A DNA stretch of 64,000 nt, taken from assembly GCF_024834045.1 (NCBI RefSeq), contig NZ_JANUXW010000003.1:124001-188000 (forward strand), in the 5' to 3' direction. The translations under genes were made by a program, and so were the position numbers. Below are positions 55,640 to 64,000 of this stretch, in pieces (positions within the stretch are counted from its first letter, which is position 1; every line of letters begins with the position of its first letter). The notes under the pieces are model-generated. The model searched no databases and was not told the origin of the DNA. It saw nothing but the letters and a program-made list of their open reading frames with translations. This DNA is from Neisseria montereyensis. GTDB taxonomy: Bacteria > Pseudomonadota > Gammaproteobacteria > Burkholderiales > Neisseriaceae.

Positions 55640-55764
55640 TAAGTCAGCATAACTTGGCATCCACAATATAAATCTAATGGTTTAGGAGAAATCGGAACTT
55701 TTGGTTTTTTGAGTTGCCTAATATTTGCTGTTTTTTGTTAATTTTTTTTAGTATAGGAAGTTCA

Positions 55765-55968
55765 ATGGCAACCGGTATTGTTAAATGGTTTAACGACGCT
55801 AAAGGTTTTGGTTTCATTACCCCCGATGAAGGCGGCGAAGACTTGTTCGCACATTTCTCTGCAATCAATATGGATGGTTTCAAAACATTAAAAGAAGGCC
55901 AACGCGTTTCTTTTGATGTAACCACCGGCCCGAAAGGCAAACAAGCTGCCAATATTCAGGCTGCTTGA
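55765..55968 (+). CDS. Cold-shock protein (CspA family)
   Basis: A 67-aa single cold-shock domain protein. RNA-binding motifs RNP1 (KGFGFITP) and RNP2 (DLFAHFSAI) are intact. The start at 55765 ([11 protein letters not shown]) follows TAGGAAG; the longer frame adds a leader with no family match. It binds single-stranded RNA and DNA as a chaperone. Confidence 0.95.
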   Translation: MATGIVKWFNDAKGFGFITPDEGGEDLFAHFSAINMDGFKTLKEGQRVSFDVTTGPKGKQAANIQAA

Positions 55969-56007
55969 TTAAATTGTGCCGGTTGTGCCGGTTGCAATGA
56001 TTCATGT

Positions 56008-56033
56008 ATGGCAGGTTTTTTTAAACCTGCCAT
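56008..56033 (+). terminator. Terminator of the cold-shock gene
   Basis: An 11-bp stem ATGGCAGGTTT with its complement and a T4 loop, followed by a T-rich tail, 40 bp past the stop. Confidence 0.88.
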
Positions 56034-56112
56034 TTATTTTTATGCAGATTCTTTATTTTCAAGATGGCAATCTGTAAATAAAATCTAACCCATCTTTTCA
56101 AATACGAATGTC

Positions 56113-56325
56113 ATGATGATTGTTGATGCCGATTATCAGAATGCACGCAGACAAATAGAAGAATTAATCGATTATTTGCGCAAAAACCAATCTACATCGT
56201 GTGCGATGGCGGAAGAAGATCTGATTCTAACAAGGCTTGCCGATTGGCAAACCGATTTAAAACCGAACCATAAACAGGCCATTGCCGCTATTAACGAATA
56301 CTACCGTCGTTTTATAGAAAAATAA
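56113..56325 (+). CDS. 70-aa protein of unknown function
   Basis: A small acidic helical protein (DADYQNARRQIEELIDYLRKN, then NHKQAIAAINEYYRRFIEK). No signal peptide or membrane segment. Family not recognised. The ribosome binding site is weak, with two ATGs at 56113 and 56116. Codon use is like the host's, and it sits before the DUF1653 gene, so it is likely real. Confidence 0.6.
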   Translation: MMIVDADYQNARRQIEELIDYLRKNQSTSCAMAEEDLILTRLADWQTDLKPNHKQAIAAINEYYRRFIEK

Positions 56326-56362
56326 ATATAAAAACAACTATTTAATAAAATAAAATTTTAAT

Positions 56363-56581
56363 ATGGATATTGTGAAGCCTGGAATTTACCGCCATTATAA
56401 AGGCGGGCTATACGAAGTTATCGGCACGGCGCGCCATTCGGAAACCGAAGAAGAAATGGTGGTGTATCGTGCCTTATATGGCGAATATGGTTTGTGGGTG
56501 CGCCCCTTATCCATATTTGTGGAAAGTGTGGTTTATCATGATGAAACAATACTGCGCTTTTTGTGCCTAAAAGCATTTTAA
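56363..56581 (+). CDS. DUF1653 family protein
   Basis: A 72-aa protein with the DUF1653 pattern GIYRHYKGGLYEVIGTARHSETEEEMVVYRALYG and LWVRPLSIF. Family members are short, beta-rich and of unknown function. It ends at an inverted DUS pair. Confidence 0.88.
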   Translation: MDIVKPGIYRHYKGGLYEVIGTARHSETEEEMVVYRALYGEYGLWVRPLSIFVESVVYHDETILRFLCLKAF

Positions 56582-56587
56582 ATAGGG

Positions 56588-56624
56588 TTTCAGACGGCCT
56601 TCTGATAAAATAGGCCGTCTGAAA
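56588..56624. terminator. Inverted DUS pair
   Basis: TTTCAGACGGCCT (56588-56600) and AGGCCGTCTGAAA (56612-56624), between the DUF1653 gene and smpB. Confidence 0.75.
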
Positions 56625-56646
56625 AGATTGATACGATTGAACGATT

Positions 56647-57093
56647 ATGAGTATAGCCAATAACCGCAAAGCATTTCACGACTATTTTATTGAAGACCAA
56701 ATCGAAGCCGGTTTGGTTTTAAGCGGCTGGGAAGTAAAAGCCATCCGTGCCGGTAGGGTGCAGCTTAAAGAAAGCTATATCCACTGGAAAAAAGATGCGT
56801 TTTATCTGGTGGGCTGCCATATTACCGCATTAGCTGATGCTTCCACCCATGTGAAAACCGATCCCGTACGCCCGCGCAAATTATTATTGAAGCAGTCTGA
56901 GATTAATAAACTAATCGGCAAAACAGAGCGCTCGGGCTACACCATCGTGCCTTTGAACCTGCATTATCACCGTGGCTATGTGAAAATGGATATCGGGCTG
57001 GCGAAGGGTAAGAAACAACACGATAAACGCCAAAGCCTGAAAGAAGCCGATTGGAAACGTGAGAAACAACGTTTGATGAAAAACGCAGGTTAA
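56647..57093 (+). CDS. smpB: SsrA-binding protein SmpB
   Basis: A 148-aa tmRNA-binding protein needed for trans-translation of stalled ribosomes. The [29 protein letters not shown] block and the C-terminal basic tail [21 protein letters not shown] are typical. The tmRNA gene itself was not seen in the window. Confidence 0.97.
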   Translation: MSIANNRKAFHDYFIEDQIEAGLVLSGWEVKAIRAGRVQLKESYIHWKKDAFYLVGCHITALADASTHVKTDPVRPRKLLLKQSEINKLIGKTERSGYTIVPLNLHYHRGYVKMDIGLAKGKKQHDKRQSLKEADWKREKQRLMKNAG

Positions 57094-57208
57094 TTCTGTT
57101 CGGCCATACTCATTTATTGAGATACTATATTTTCAGACGGCCTCTAATCAAACAGCTTTATAGGTCGTCTGAATATCATTACTACTTTAGCAGTCGGAGT
57201 TTTATACC

Positions 57209-57547
57209 ATGCCACAATCCTCACTTGCATTACCGCTGTTTTTAATTGCCGCCGGAGCGGTTTGGTTTTTAAAAAGTACGGGTGTGCTTCCGGCAACGGC
57301 TACGCTGATTGCCATCGGCTTGGCTGTCGTCGGCATTGTGGTGTTGTTAGTAGACGGCATCAATAAACAATCCATCGTATCCGGCCCGTTTTTGGTTTAT
57401 ATCGGCGCGGCGGTTTATTTAAGAAACGAATACATCTTCGGCTATTCGCCGCTGATTGCATTGGGTATGATTATTCTCGGCGCATTGCTGTTGTTGTCGC
57501 GCAGTAGCATCGTGCCCTACAAACATCAAAAACAGCTTAAAGAATAA
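57209..57547 (+). CDS. Small membrane protein (LiaF-like transmembrane region)
   Basis: A 112-aa protein with four hydrophobic segments (about residues 5-20, 27-48, 58-70 and 78-96) and a basic C-terminus. The pattern resembles the four-helix membrane part of LiaI/LiaF-type proteins, without a cytoplasmic or extracellular domain. Function unknown. GTCGGAG lies 9 bases before the ATG. Confidence 0.75.
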   Translation: MPQSSLALPLFLIAAGAVWFLKSTGVLPATATLIAIGLAVVGIVVLLVDGINKQSIVSGPFLVYIGAAVYLRNEYIFGYSPLIALGMIILGALLLLSRSSIVPYKHQKQLKE

Positions 57548-57572
57548 ATCTGCCGTTAATGGCAAACTGATT

Positions 57573-57616
57573 CAGGCCGTCTGAAAAATGGTACAATGCT
57601 GCCTTTTCAGACGGCC
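57573..57616. promoter_or_regulatory. DUS pair with a -10-like site before guaA
   Basis: CAGGCCGTCTGAAAA and TTTTCAGACGGCC flank a 16-base loop that contains TACAAT, a plausible -10. It ends the membrane-protein transcript and may also hold the guaA promoter. Confidence 0.45.
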
Positions 57617-57685
57617 TTATTGATTACCCTGTCTGCACGATATAAATCTTTCGATACAACCTGTTCTCATCCCAAAGAAACCGCT

Positions 57686-59251
57686 ATGACCCAAGACAAA
57701 ATACTCATTCTCGATTTTGGTTCGCAAGTAACCCAACTGATTGCCCGCCGCGTACGCGAAGCGCATGTTTATTGCGAGCTGCATTCATTCGATATGCCTT
57801 TGGAAGACATTAAAGCCTTTAACCCCAAAGGGATTATTCTTTCAGGCGGCCCCAATTCCGTTTATAACTCCGATTATCAGGCCGATACCGGTATTTTCGA
57901 CTTGGGCGTTCCCATTCTCGGCATTTGCTACGGCATGCAGTTTATGGCCTACCATCTCGGCGGCGAAGTTTCCCCGGGCGACCAGCGCGAATTCGGCTAT
58001 GCGCAAGTGAAAACCATCGATTGCGAATTAACGCGCGATATTTTCGACCATCAGCCGAATATCTTGGATGTGTGGATGAGCCATGGCGATAAAGTATCCA
58101 AACTGCCGGAAGGTTTTGTGGTGGTAGGCGACACCCCGAGCTGCCCGATTGCCATGATGGAACATGCCGAAAAACAATTCTACGGCATTCAATTTCACCC
58201 CGAAGTTACCCATACCAAACAAGGCCGCGCGCTATTAAACCGTTTTGTTTTGGGCATCTGTAAAGCGCAACCGAGCTGGACCATGCCCAACTATATCGAC
58301 GAAGCCGTTGCCAAAATCCGCGAACAGGTCGGCAGCGACGAAGTGATTCTCGGCCTTTCCGGCGGCGTGGATTCTTCGGTGGCCGCAGCCTTAATTCACC
58401 GTGCCATCGGCGACCAGCTAACCTGCGTATTTGTCGATCACGGTTTATTGCGCTTGAATGAAGGCGAAATGGTGATGGATATGTTTGCCCGCAATCTTGG
58501 CGTGAATGTGATTCATGTAGATGCGACCGATGACTTTATGGGCAAATTGGCCGGCGAAACCGACCCCGAGAAAAAACGCAAAATTATCGGCGCCGAATTT
58601 GTCGAAGTTTTCCAAAAAGAAGCCGGCAAACGCCAAAACGCCAAATGGCTGGCACAAGGCACGATTTATCCCGATGTGATTGAAAGCGCCGGCGCCAAAA
58701 CCAAAAAAGCCCACGCCATTAAAAGCCATCACAATGTCGGCGGCCTGCCCGAAACATTAAACCTGCAATTACTCGAACCCTTGCGCGATTTGTTTAAAGA
58801 CGAAGTGCGCGAATTAGGTGTCGCGCTCGGCCTGCCGCGCGAAATGGTATACCGCCATCCGTTCCCCGGCCCCGGCTTGGGCGTGCGTATTTTGGGCGAA
58901 GTGAAGAAAAACTATGCCGACTTACTGCGCCGTGCCGATGATATTTTTATTCAGGAATTGCGTAACCATACCGATGAAAACGGCACTTCTTGGTATGACC
59001 TCACCAGCCAAGCCTTTGCCGTGTTCCTGCCGGTGAAATCCGTCGGCGTAATGGGGGACGGCCGCACTTATGAATATGTTGTCGCCTTACGCGCCGTTGT
59101 AACCAGCGATTTTATGACCGCACACTGGGCGGAGCTGCCATATTCGCTGCTGGGCAAAGTGTCTAACCGCATTATTAACGAAGTACGCGGCATTAACCGT
59201 GTTGTGTATGACGTGAGCGGCAAACCGCCTGCTACGATTGAGTGGGAGTAG
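57686..59251 (+). CDS. guaA: GMP synthase (glutamine-hydrolysing)
   Basis: A 521-aa enzyme turning XMP into GMP. The N-terminal class I amidotransferase has the nucleophile Cys in GICYGMQ and His-Glu in FHPEVTHT. The ATP-pyrophosphatase part has the P-loop-like [13 protein letters not shown]. The C-terminal dimerisation domain ends PPATIEWE as in the family. The start at 57686 follows AAAGAAACC. Confidence 0.97.
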   Translation: MTQDKILILDFGSQVTQLIARRVREAHVYCELHSFDMPLEDIKAFNPKGIILSGGPNSVYNSDYQADTGIFDLGVPILGICYGMQFMAYHLGGEVSPGDQREFGYAQVKTIDCELTRDIFDHQPNILDVWMSHGDKVSKLPEGFVVVGDTPSCPIAMMEHAEKQFYGIQFHPEVTHTKQGRALLNRFVLGICKAQPSWTMPNYIDEAVAKIREQVGSDEVILGLSGGVDSSVAAALIHRAIGDQLTCVFVDHGLLRLNEGEMVMDMFARNLGVNVIHVDATDDFMGKLAGETDPEKKRKIIGAEFVEVFQKEAGKRQNAKWLAQGTIYPDVIESAGAKTKKAHAIKSHHNVGGLPETLNLQLLEPLRDLFKDEVRELGVALGLPREMVYRHPFPGPGLGVRILGEVKKNYADLLRRADDIFIQELRNHTDENGTSWYDLTSQAFAVFLPVKSVGVMGDGRTYEYVVALRAVVTSDFMTAHWAELPYSLLGKVSNRIINEVRGINRVVYDVSGKPPATIEWE

Positions 59252-59269
59252 GAATTTATAGTAATATAA

Positions 59270-59290
59270 AATACTATAATAAATAGTATT
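59270..59290. promoter_or_regulatory. Inverted repeat upstream of the DUF262-HEPN pair
   Basis: AATACTAT, a 5-bp spacer, then ATAGTATT: a perfect 8-bp inverted repeat 43 bp before the first gene. It could be an operator for autoregulation. Confidence 0.4.
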
Positions 59291-59332
59291 ATTTGTTTTT
59301 TAATAGACTTTTGAAATTTTGAGGATAAAAGT

Positions 59333-60511
59333 ATGAATGACCAAGATGAAAAACTACAAATGAATAATCAATATTTGGATGATAATGAATACGAGGATGA
59401 ATATGAAGATGAAGATGAAAATAATGAGCTTATGGCATATGATATTGCTGTTTTTTACAATACCTATAACTTATCAACATTAATGAAATGGTGGGGTAAA
59501 AAATTAATTGTGCCTAAATTTCAAAGATCTTATGTTTGGAATCAAAAAAAAGCATCGGAATTTGTTGACTCTATGCTTAGAGGATTACCTGTACCTTCAA
59601 TGTTCTTTTATGATGATATTGAAAAAAATAGGCTTATAGTAGTAGATGGATTACAGCGATTAACGTCTTTATACAGATATATTGTTGAAGGATCTTTTAG
59701 TGGAGAAAAAAAATTTAAGTTAATTGGTAATATTCACCCAAAATGGAAAGGTAAAACGTATGAAGACCTTGAAGCAGAAGATAAAGACAGATTAGATGAT
59801 GCTCTCATGAATATAACAGTAATGAGGCAACTAACTCCACACAATAGTCAATCATCAATGTATTTATCATTTCAAAGAATAAACACAGGTGGAATAACAT
59901 TAAAGCCTCAAGAAATTAGAATGGCTGTATCATTTGGGGATTTCGCAATATATTTAGATGAATTAGCAACCGATACAAGGTTTGATAAATGGAAATTTTT
60001 AAGGACGGATGCCCAACGCAAAAATGATAATTATTCACCAATACAAGAACTCATCTTAAAATTTTGGGCATACTATTTTAGCTACCCTGATTTTTCTGGC
60101 TCATCCTCAAGAGGGTTGTTAGATGATTTTTTTGATGCTCAAAAAGACTTTGAAAATCCAGTTAAAAAGGAATCTAATAAGACATATTATTCTAAAGCAG
60201 ATTTTGACGAAGCATTTAATGCTGCTTTCGATCTTGTAAATGAATTATCTGAACAAGATTTGTCACCATATACAAAACCAACTCAAACATATTTGGAGTC
60301 TATTTGGGTTGGATTAACTTATAGACGCTTAAAGCTTAAAAAGAATGATGATATTAGCATTGATAAACTGAAGGAGCATATTAAGAATTGGAAAGATGTT
60401 ATTGGTGAAGATAAATTTTCTGAGTTATTTCAAGCACGTAGAGCATCATCAATGAAGTCTGTTAGAGGTAGAATTGAAGCAGGGATAGATTATTTTGGAG
60501 GCGATTTTTAA
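59333..60511 (+). CDS. DUF262 family protein (GmrS-like, putative defence)
   Basis: A 392-aa protein. Residues 15-32 are a very acidic tail. The DUF262 domain follows: STLMKWWGKKLIVPKFQRSYVW, then the DGLQRLTSLYRYI motif (D105), a variant of the DGQQR motif linked to nucleotide binding in GmrS and similar defence proteins, and RINTGGITLKPQEIR. No DUF1524 HNH domain follows, so it lacks the nuclease half found in GmrSD fusions. GAGGATAAAAG lies before the start. Strongly AT-rich against guaA and dapC. The next gene starts one base after its stop. Defence role inferred from family and partner. Confidence 0.82.
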   Translation: MNDQDEKLQMNNQYLDDNEYEDEYEDEDENNELMAYDIAVFYNTYNLSTLMKWWGKKLIVPKFQRSYVWNQKKASEFVDSMLRGLPVPSMFFYDDIEKNRLIVVDGLQRLTSLYRYIVEGSFSGEKKFKLIGNIHPKWKGKTYEDLEAEDKDRLDDALMNITVMRQLTPHNSQSSMYLSFQRINTGGITLKPQEIRMAVSFGDFAIYLDELATDTRFDKWKFLRTDAQRKNDNYSPIQELILKFWAYYFSYPDFSGSSSRGLLDDFFDAQKDFENPVKKESNKTYYSKADFDEAFNAAFDLVNELSEQDLSPYTKPTQTYLESIWVGLTYRRLKLKKNDDISIDKLKEHIKNWKDVIGEDKFSELFQARRASSMKSVRGRIEAGIDYFGGDF

Positions 60512-61345
60512 ATGCACATATTGGATAATACTATCGAAGATATAGAATTTAGATTATCTGCAATATTTAAGGAATACGCAAAAATAGGAGATGCTACTAT
60601 TCAATCATCATTTGCTTCTTACGGTTGGATTTTGTTAGATTCTTGGGTAGCTTGGAGAAGCTTACGTTATCTCTTAAGAGAAATTGATATTACTGCAGAT
60701 GTTAGTAAAAAATGGTTTCAAACACCGTCTTCTTATAGTGCATCTCAATTAAAAGCAGTGTGGCAATTTAATGAAGAAACAGATACATTTTTAGAAGATA
60801 AAATAGGTAAAAAATTAAAAACATTAATAGATGACACTGTACAAAAAAAAAGAAATTCAAGCGCACATTTTAATCAAAAAGCTGAAATACAAGGGCAAGA
60901 TATTCGTAATGAAATAATTCCTTATTTTAATATTTTAAAAAAAATATTTTTAATGTATGAAACAAATAAGTTTTTGATTTCTATGTGTAATAAGCTTAAT
61001 CTAAAGGGGTTTAGTGAATTTAAAATTATTTATGATGATAATAATCAATATGAGCTCACATCATTTTTAAATTCTATAGAACAATATAGTAATATTTATG
61101 ATGGAGTTAAAAGATATACACTATCTTTTAAGGGTAAGCCTGATAAAGAATATACTCTAATATTTTCAGATGGTGATTGTAAATGTAATATAGATGGAGG
61201 AGATGAAAAAATACTATCGAATGAGGAAGCAGAACACTATAATTTTTTCAAAAATAAAGGATTCTATAGGAATATAGATTTATTTATTGAAACATTTGAA
61301 AAAAATTTTAATATAAAAAATGTAGTTGTTCTAGATAATAGCTAA
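60512..61345 (+). CDS. HEPN-like protein paired with DUF262
   Basis: A 277-aa protein, mostly helical in the N-terminal half. The RxxxxH ribonuclease signature of HEPN proteins is seen as RNSSAH (R114 to H119), preceded by TLIDDTVQKK; the segment SYGWILLDSWVAWRSLRYLLRE is a typical HEPN helix. The C-terminal half is richer in beta strands and charged residues and is not recognised. It starts right after the DUF262 stop codon, implying tight coupling. HEPN proteins in such pairs often act as RNA-cutting toxins or effectors. Family resembles HEPN proteins reported next to DUF262; exact membership unverified. Confidence 0.72.
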   Translation: MHILDNTIEDIEFRLSAIFKEYAKIGDATIQSSFASYGWILLDSWVAWRSLRYLLREIDITADVSKKWFQTPSSYSASQLKAVWQFNEETDTFLEDKIGKKLKTLIDDTVQKKRNSSAHFNQKAEIQGQDIRNEIIPYFNILKKIFLMYETNKFLISMCNKLNLKGFSEFKIIYDDNNQYELTSFLNSIEQYSNIYDGVKRYTLSFKGKPDKEYTLIFSDGDCKCNIDGGDEKILSNEEAEHYNFFKNKGFYRNIDLFIETFEKNFNIKNVVVLDNS

Positions 61346-61478
61346 AATACTATTTAAGTAATGAATAAAGTGCATATTTTCTAATAGAAAATGATATATT
61401 ATAAATGTTGGTGTTTTATTTTAATAGTTTTTTATTGAGAATAATAGGTTTTTTATAGTGAAAAATCCTAATAGATAT

Positions 61479-61514
61479 AAAACAAGGGCGGATAAAATTA
61501 TCCGCCCTTGTTTT
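61479..61514. terminator. Strong terminator after the DUF262-HEPN pair
   Basis: A 17-bp perfect stem AAAACAAGGGCGGATAA with its complement and a 2-base loop; bidirectional. A single DUS follows at about 61523-61535. Confidence 0.9.
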
Positions 61515-61572
61515 ATATTAGCTTTCAGACGGCCTTTATTACTCTATATGCCGTAAGCTTTAAAACGGTTTA

Positions 61573-62766
61573 TTAACTTCCCCGATAAAGCGAAACAATC
61601 GTTTCAGCCGCTTTCACACACGTTTCAATATCGGCGACCAATGCAATGCGTACATAGCCTTTGCCGGGGTTGCCTTGCGGGGTGTCGCGGGCGAAGAAGC
61701 GGCCGGGTAAAACTTGGATGGCGGCTTTTTGCCAGAGATTACGGGCGAATGCCAAGTCGTCGCCGTCGGGCACGGGCAGCCAGATATAGAAAGAGGCTTC
61801 GGGTAGGCGCACGTCGAAGGCTTGTTGTAATATCGGCAGCACTTTATCGAATTTTTCCTGATAAAGGCGGCGGTTTTCGATAACGTGTTCTTCGTCGTTC
61901 CATGCGGCGATGCTGGCATATTGGATGGGCAGGCTCATGGCGCTGCCGTGATAGGTGCGGTATAGCGAAAAGGCATGGAGCAAGGCGGCATCGCCGGCGA
62001 CAAAGCCGGAACGCAGGCCGGGCACGTTGGAGCGTTTGGAAAGGCTGGTAAACATCACGATGCCTTTATTGCTGCGGCCGAGTTGGGCGGCGGCTTGCAG
62101 GCAGCCGATGGGTTTGCGGCCTTGAAAATAGATTTCGGAATAGCATTCGTCGGAGGCGATAACGAAGCCGTAGCGGTCTTGCATGGCGAAGAGTTCGGCC
62201 CATTCGTCGAGCTGCATCACGCTGCCGCTGGGATTGTCGGGCGAGCAGATAAAAACCATTTTGGTACGCTGCCAGATGTCTTCGGGTATGTTTTTCCAGT
62301 CGGGGGTAAAGCGGGGCGGGCGGTTGTTGGTGAAATAGATTTCGCCGCCGCCGAGCAGGGTGGCGCCTTCGTAAACCTGATAAAAAGGGTTGGGGCTGAT
62401 AACGATGGGCTTGGGGCCGTCTGAAGTGGGATCCAGCACCACTTGGGTAAATGAAAACAATGCTTCGCGCGAGCCGAGTACGGGCAGGATTTCGGTTTCG
62501 GGGTCGAGCTGCAAACCGTCATAGCGGCGTTTGGCCCAATTGGCGCAGGCTTGGCGCAGTTCGGGCAGGCCATTGGTCATGGAATATTTTTCCAAACCGG
62601 ATAATGCGGCGGTTAGCGCGTCGGTGATGATTTTGGGCGCGGGGTGTTTGGGTTCGCCGATATGCAGGGGAACGGGGGCGATGCCGGCGGGGGCGGGAAT
62701 ATCTTTCAGGGCGGCGCGCAAACGGGCGAAGGGATAGGGTTTGAGTGTGTCGAGTAATGGATTCAT
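61573..62766 (-). CDS. dapC: N-succinyldiaminopimelate aminotransferase
   Basis: A 397-aa class I PLP aminotransferase of lysine and peptidoglycan-precursor synthesis. The start MNPLLDTLKPYPFARLRAL-type opening, ASDECYSEIYF and the PLP-lysine segment MFTSLSKRSNVPGLRSGF (Lys about 238) fit the betaproteobacterial DapC. A DUS lies inside the gene near 62418. No DUS hairpin lies right after its stop; the strong terminator at 61479-61514 probably serves both sides. Confidence 0.92.
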   Translation of the reverse strand: MNPLLDTLKPYPFARLRAALKDIPAPAGIAPVPLHIGEPKHPAPKIITDALTAALSGLEKYSMTNGLPELRQACANWAKRRYDGLQLDPETEILPVLGSREALFSFTQVVLDPTSDGPKPIVISPNPFYQVYEGATLLGGGEIYFTNNRPPRFTPDWKNIPEDIWQRTKMVFICSPDNPSGSVMQLDEWAELFAMQDRYGFVIASDECYSEIYFQGRKPIGCLQAAAQLGRSNKGIVMFTSLSKRSNVPGLRSGFVAGDAALLHAFSLYRTYHGSAMSLPIQYASIAAWNDEEHVIENRRLYQEKFDKVLPILQQAFDVRLPEASFYIWLPVPDGDDLAFARNLWQKAAIQVLPGRFFARDTPQGNPGKGYVRIALVADIETCVKAAETIVSLYRGS

Positions 62767-62826
62767 AATGTTATGGATTGATGATTAATCAAAGGGCTAT
62801 ATCTTAGCATTAAAAAACGCAATAGG

Positions 62827-62859
62827 CAGGCCGTCTGAAACGATTTTTCAGACGGCCTG
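62827..62859. terminator. Inverted DUS pair between dapC and hisH
   Basis: CAGGCCGTCTGAAA and TTTTCAGACGGCCTG with a 4-bp loop, in the divergent gap. A further DUS at about 62943-62955 sits just before the hisH ribosome binding site. Confidence 0.7.
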
Positions 62860-62968
62860 TTTCATGAGGGGAAAAGGTGTATAACTCAAAACGGGTTATC
62901 GGGCGGGTTTGTTTTTCTGCTATTATTCGGCGGTTAGAAAAAAGGCCGTCTGAAAGGATAAAGAGAAG

Positions 62969-63613
62969 ATGAAAGTGGCTATTGTAGATTACGGTATGGG
63001 CAATCTGCATTCGGTTTTAAAATCGGCGCAGGCGGCGCAGAAGTTGGCGGATATTCCGGCGGAAATCATATTGACCGACCGTCCCGAAGAAGTGTTTGCC
63101 GCCGATAAAGTTATTTTTCCGGGGCAGGGCGCAATGCCGGATTGTATGGCGGCTTTGCAAAAAAGCGGCTTGGGCGAAGCGGTTTCAGACGGCCTGAAGA
63201 ATAAACCTTTTTTCGGCATTTGCGTGGGCGCGCAATTGTTGTTCGACCATAGCGAAGAGGGCGACACGGCGGGCTTGGGTTGGTTTGGCGGCGAAGTGAA
63301 GCGTTTTCGCAACGATTTGCACGATGCGCATGGCGACCGCTTGAAAGTGCCGCATATGGGCTGGAACACGGTTCACCAAACGCAGGCGCACCCGCTGTTT
63401 GCCGATATTGCCCAAGATACGCGCTTTTATTTTGTGCATAGTTATTATTTTGCACCCGAGCAGTCGGATATTGTGTTGGGCACCAGCGAATATCCGGAAC
63501 CGTTTGCCTGTATTGTCGGCAAAGACAATGTTTTTGCCACGCAGTTTCATACTGAAAAAAGCCATGACGGCGGTTTATTGCTGTTGCGTAATTTTTTACG
63601 CTGGAATGGCTGA
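62969..63613 (+). CDS. hisH: Imidazole glycerol phosphate synthase, glutamine amidotransferase subunit
   Basis: A 214-aa amidotransferase that supplies ammonia to HisF in histidine synthesis. The catalytic triad is C85 (GICVGAQLLF), H194 and E196 (QFHTEKSHDGG). AAGGATAAAGAGA precedes the start. hisA follows 100 bp later past a DUS pair. Confidence 0.96.
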   Translation: MKVAIVDYGMGNLHSVLKSAQAAQKLADIPAEIILTDRPEEVFAADKVIFPGQGAMPDCMAALQKSGLGEAVSDGLKNKPFFGICVGAQLLFDHSEEGDTAGLGWFGGEVKRFRNDLHDAHGDRLKVPHMGWNTVHQTQAHPLFADIAQDTRFYFVHSYYFAPEQSDIVLGTSEYPEPFACIVGKDNVFATQFHTEKSHDGGLLLLRNFLRWNG

Positions 63614-63647
63614 GTTGTGTAGTAAAATAAGCAGGTTTTTCCAACCG

Positions 63648-63690
63648 TTTCAGACGGCCTTATATATATTGAGATAAAAGGCCGTCTGAA
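63648..63690. terminator. Inverted DUS pair between hisH and hisA
   Basis: TTTCAGACGGCCT (63648-63660) and AGGCCGTCTGAA (63679-63690). The wide loop and the continuing his gene order suggest weak or no termination. Confidence 0.55.
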
Positions 63691-63715
63691 TAATGATGCA
63701 GATAACGGACAGATT

Positions 63716-64000
63716 ATGTTATTGATTCCCGCGATAGATTTAAAAGAAGGGCGTTGTGTGCGCCTGAAACAGGGCTTGATGGATCAGGCAACGGTATTTT
63801 CCGACAATCCGGCAGAAACCGCGCTGCACTGGCTGAAACAGGGTGCGCGCCGTCTTCATTTGGTCGACTTAGACGGTGCTTTTGCCGGCAAGCCGAAAAA
63901 CCTTGAAGCGGTCAGCAATATTTTGCAAGAAGTGGCGAAAGATATTCCGGTGCAATTGGGCGGCGGAATCCGCGATTTGGCAACCATTGAAAAATATTTG
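63716..64000 (+). CDS. hisA: HisA, phosphoribosylformimino-imidazole isomerase (5' part)
   Basis: The first 95 codons run off the window. The protein begins [17 protein letters not shown] and holds HLVDLDGAF and [14 protein letters not shown], the phosphate-binding beta-barrel features of HisA. It isomerises ProFAR to PRFAR. Start preceded by AACGGACAG. Confidence 0.96.
   Translation, partial: MLLIPAIDLKEGRCVRLKQGLMDQATVFSDNPAETALHWLKQGARRLHLVDLDGAFAGKPKNLEAVSNILQEVAKDIPVQLGGGIRDLATIEKYL

Overview
The window is a chromosomal segment of a Neisseria species (Betaproteobacteria). The clearest sign is the DNA uptake sequence (DUS) GCCGTCTGAA, present in dozens of copies, mostly as the 12-mer AGGCCGTCTGAA (the AG-DUS dialect) and often as closely spaced inverted pairs that act as terminators. 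N. meningitidis and N. gonorrhoeae mostly use the AT-DUS dialect (ATGCCGTCTGAA), so a commensal Neisseria is more likely. Gene content agrees: hemE, ilvE, nrdAB, bamD(comL)/rluD, pnp, clpSA, guaA, dapC and hisHA closely resemble Neisseria proteins.

Layout. 1-4280: hemE, ilvE and a cardiolipin synthase. 4280-9865: ribonucleotide reductase genes nrdA and nrdB and a YfaE-like ferredoxin, preceded by tandem NrdR-like boxes and split by an Abi_2/HEPN gene and a likely opposite-strand small RNA. 9857-12336: an AT-rich alpha/beta-hydrolase gene next to queE, flanked by a 95-bp duplication and a decayed queE fragment. 12630-15463: a TrpXYZ-like ABC transporter. 15584-17032: an RTX-type secreted protein with a 12-bp tandem repeat. 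17589-23396: bamD/rluD (divergent, sharing a CATG start), crcB, purE, a CpoB-like lipoprotein, an O-methyltransferase, DUF3460 and asparaginase. 23397-26340: a very AT-rich regulatory stretch followed by a three-gene curli-like locus. 26505-34301: DUF2789, an exported protein, argD, metW-metX, a 57-aa membrane protein, HxlR and DUF896, then a small gene between perfect 96-bp direct repeats and a beta-helix protein. 34371-43623: coaBC, rph, yicC, spoT-rpoZ-gmk, apt, an ABC-F ATPase and ohr. 43919-50706: ubiH-type hydroxylase, rlmJ, rluE, argO-like, hemF and pnp. 51148-64000: dld, clpS-clpA, a cold-shock protein, DUF1653, smpB, guaA, a DUF262 plus HEPN gene pair, dapC, hisH and the start of hisA.

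Most of the window is housekeeping. The accessory interest lies in visibly AT-rich cassettes placed between conserved genes: Abi between nrdA and nrdB, the hydrolase between the ferredoxin and queE, a 115-aa gene between 96-bp repeats, and DUF262-HEPN between guaA and dapC. This pattern fits cassette exchange by natural transformation. The two best candidates for a little-described system are the curli/Hfa-like locus at 24500-26275 (a repeat protein with Gln/Asn ladders, a small exported protein and a CsgG/HfaB-like lipoprotein) and the defence-type pair at 59333-61345. A third is the Abi gene with its convergent, promoter- and terminator-bearing small RNA at 7986-8087. No tRNA, rRNA, CRISPR array or intact insertion sequence was seen. 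All family assignments come from reading the sequence, not from searches.
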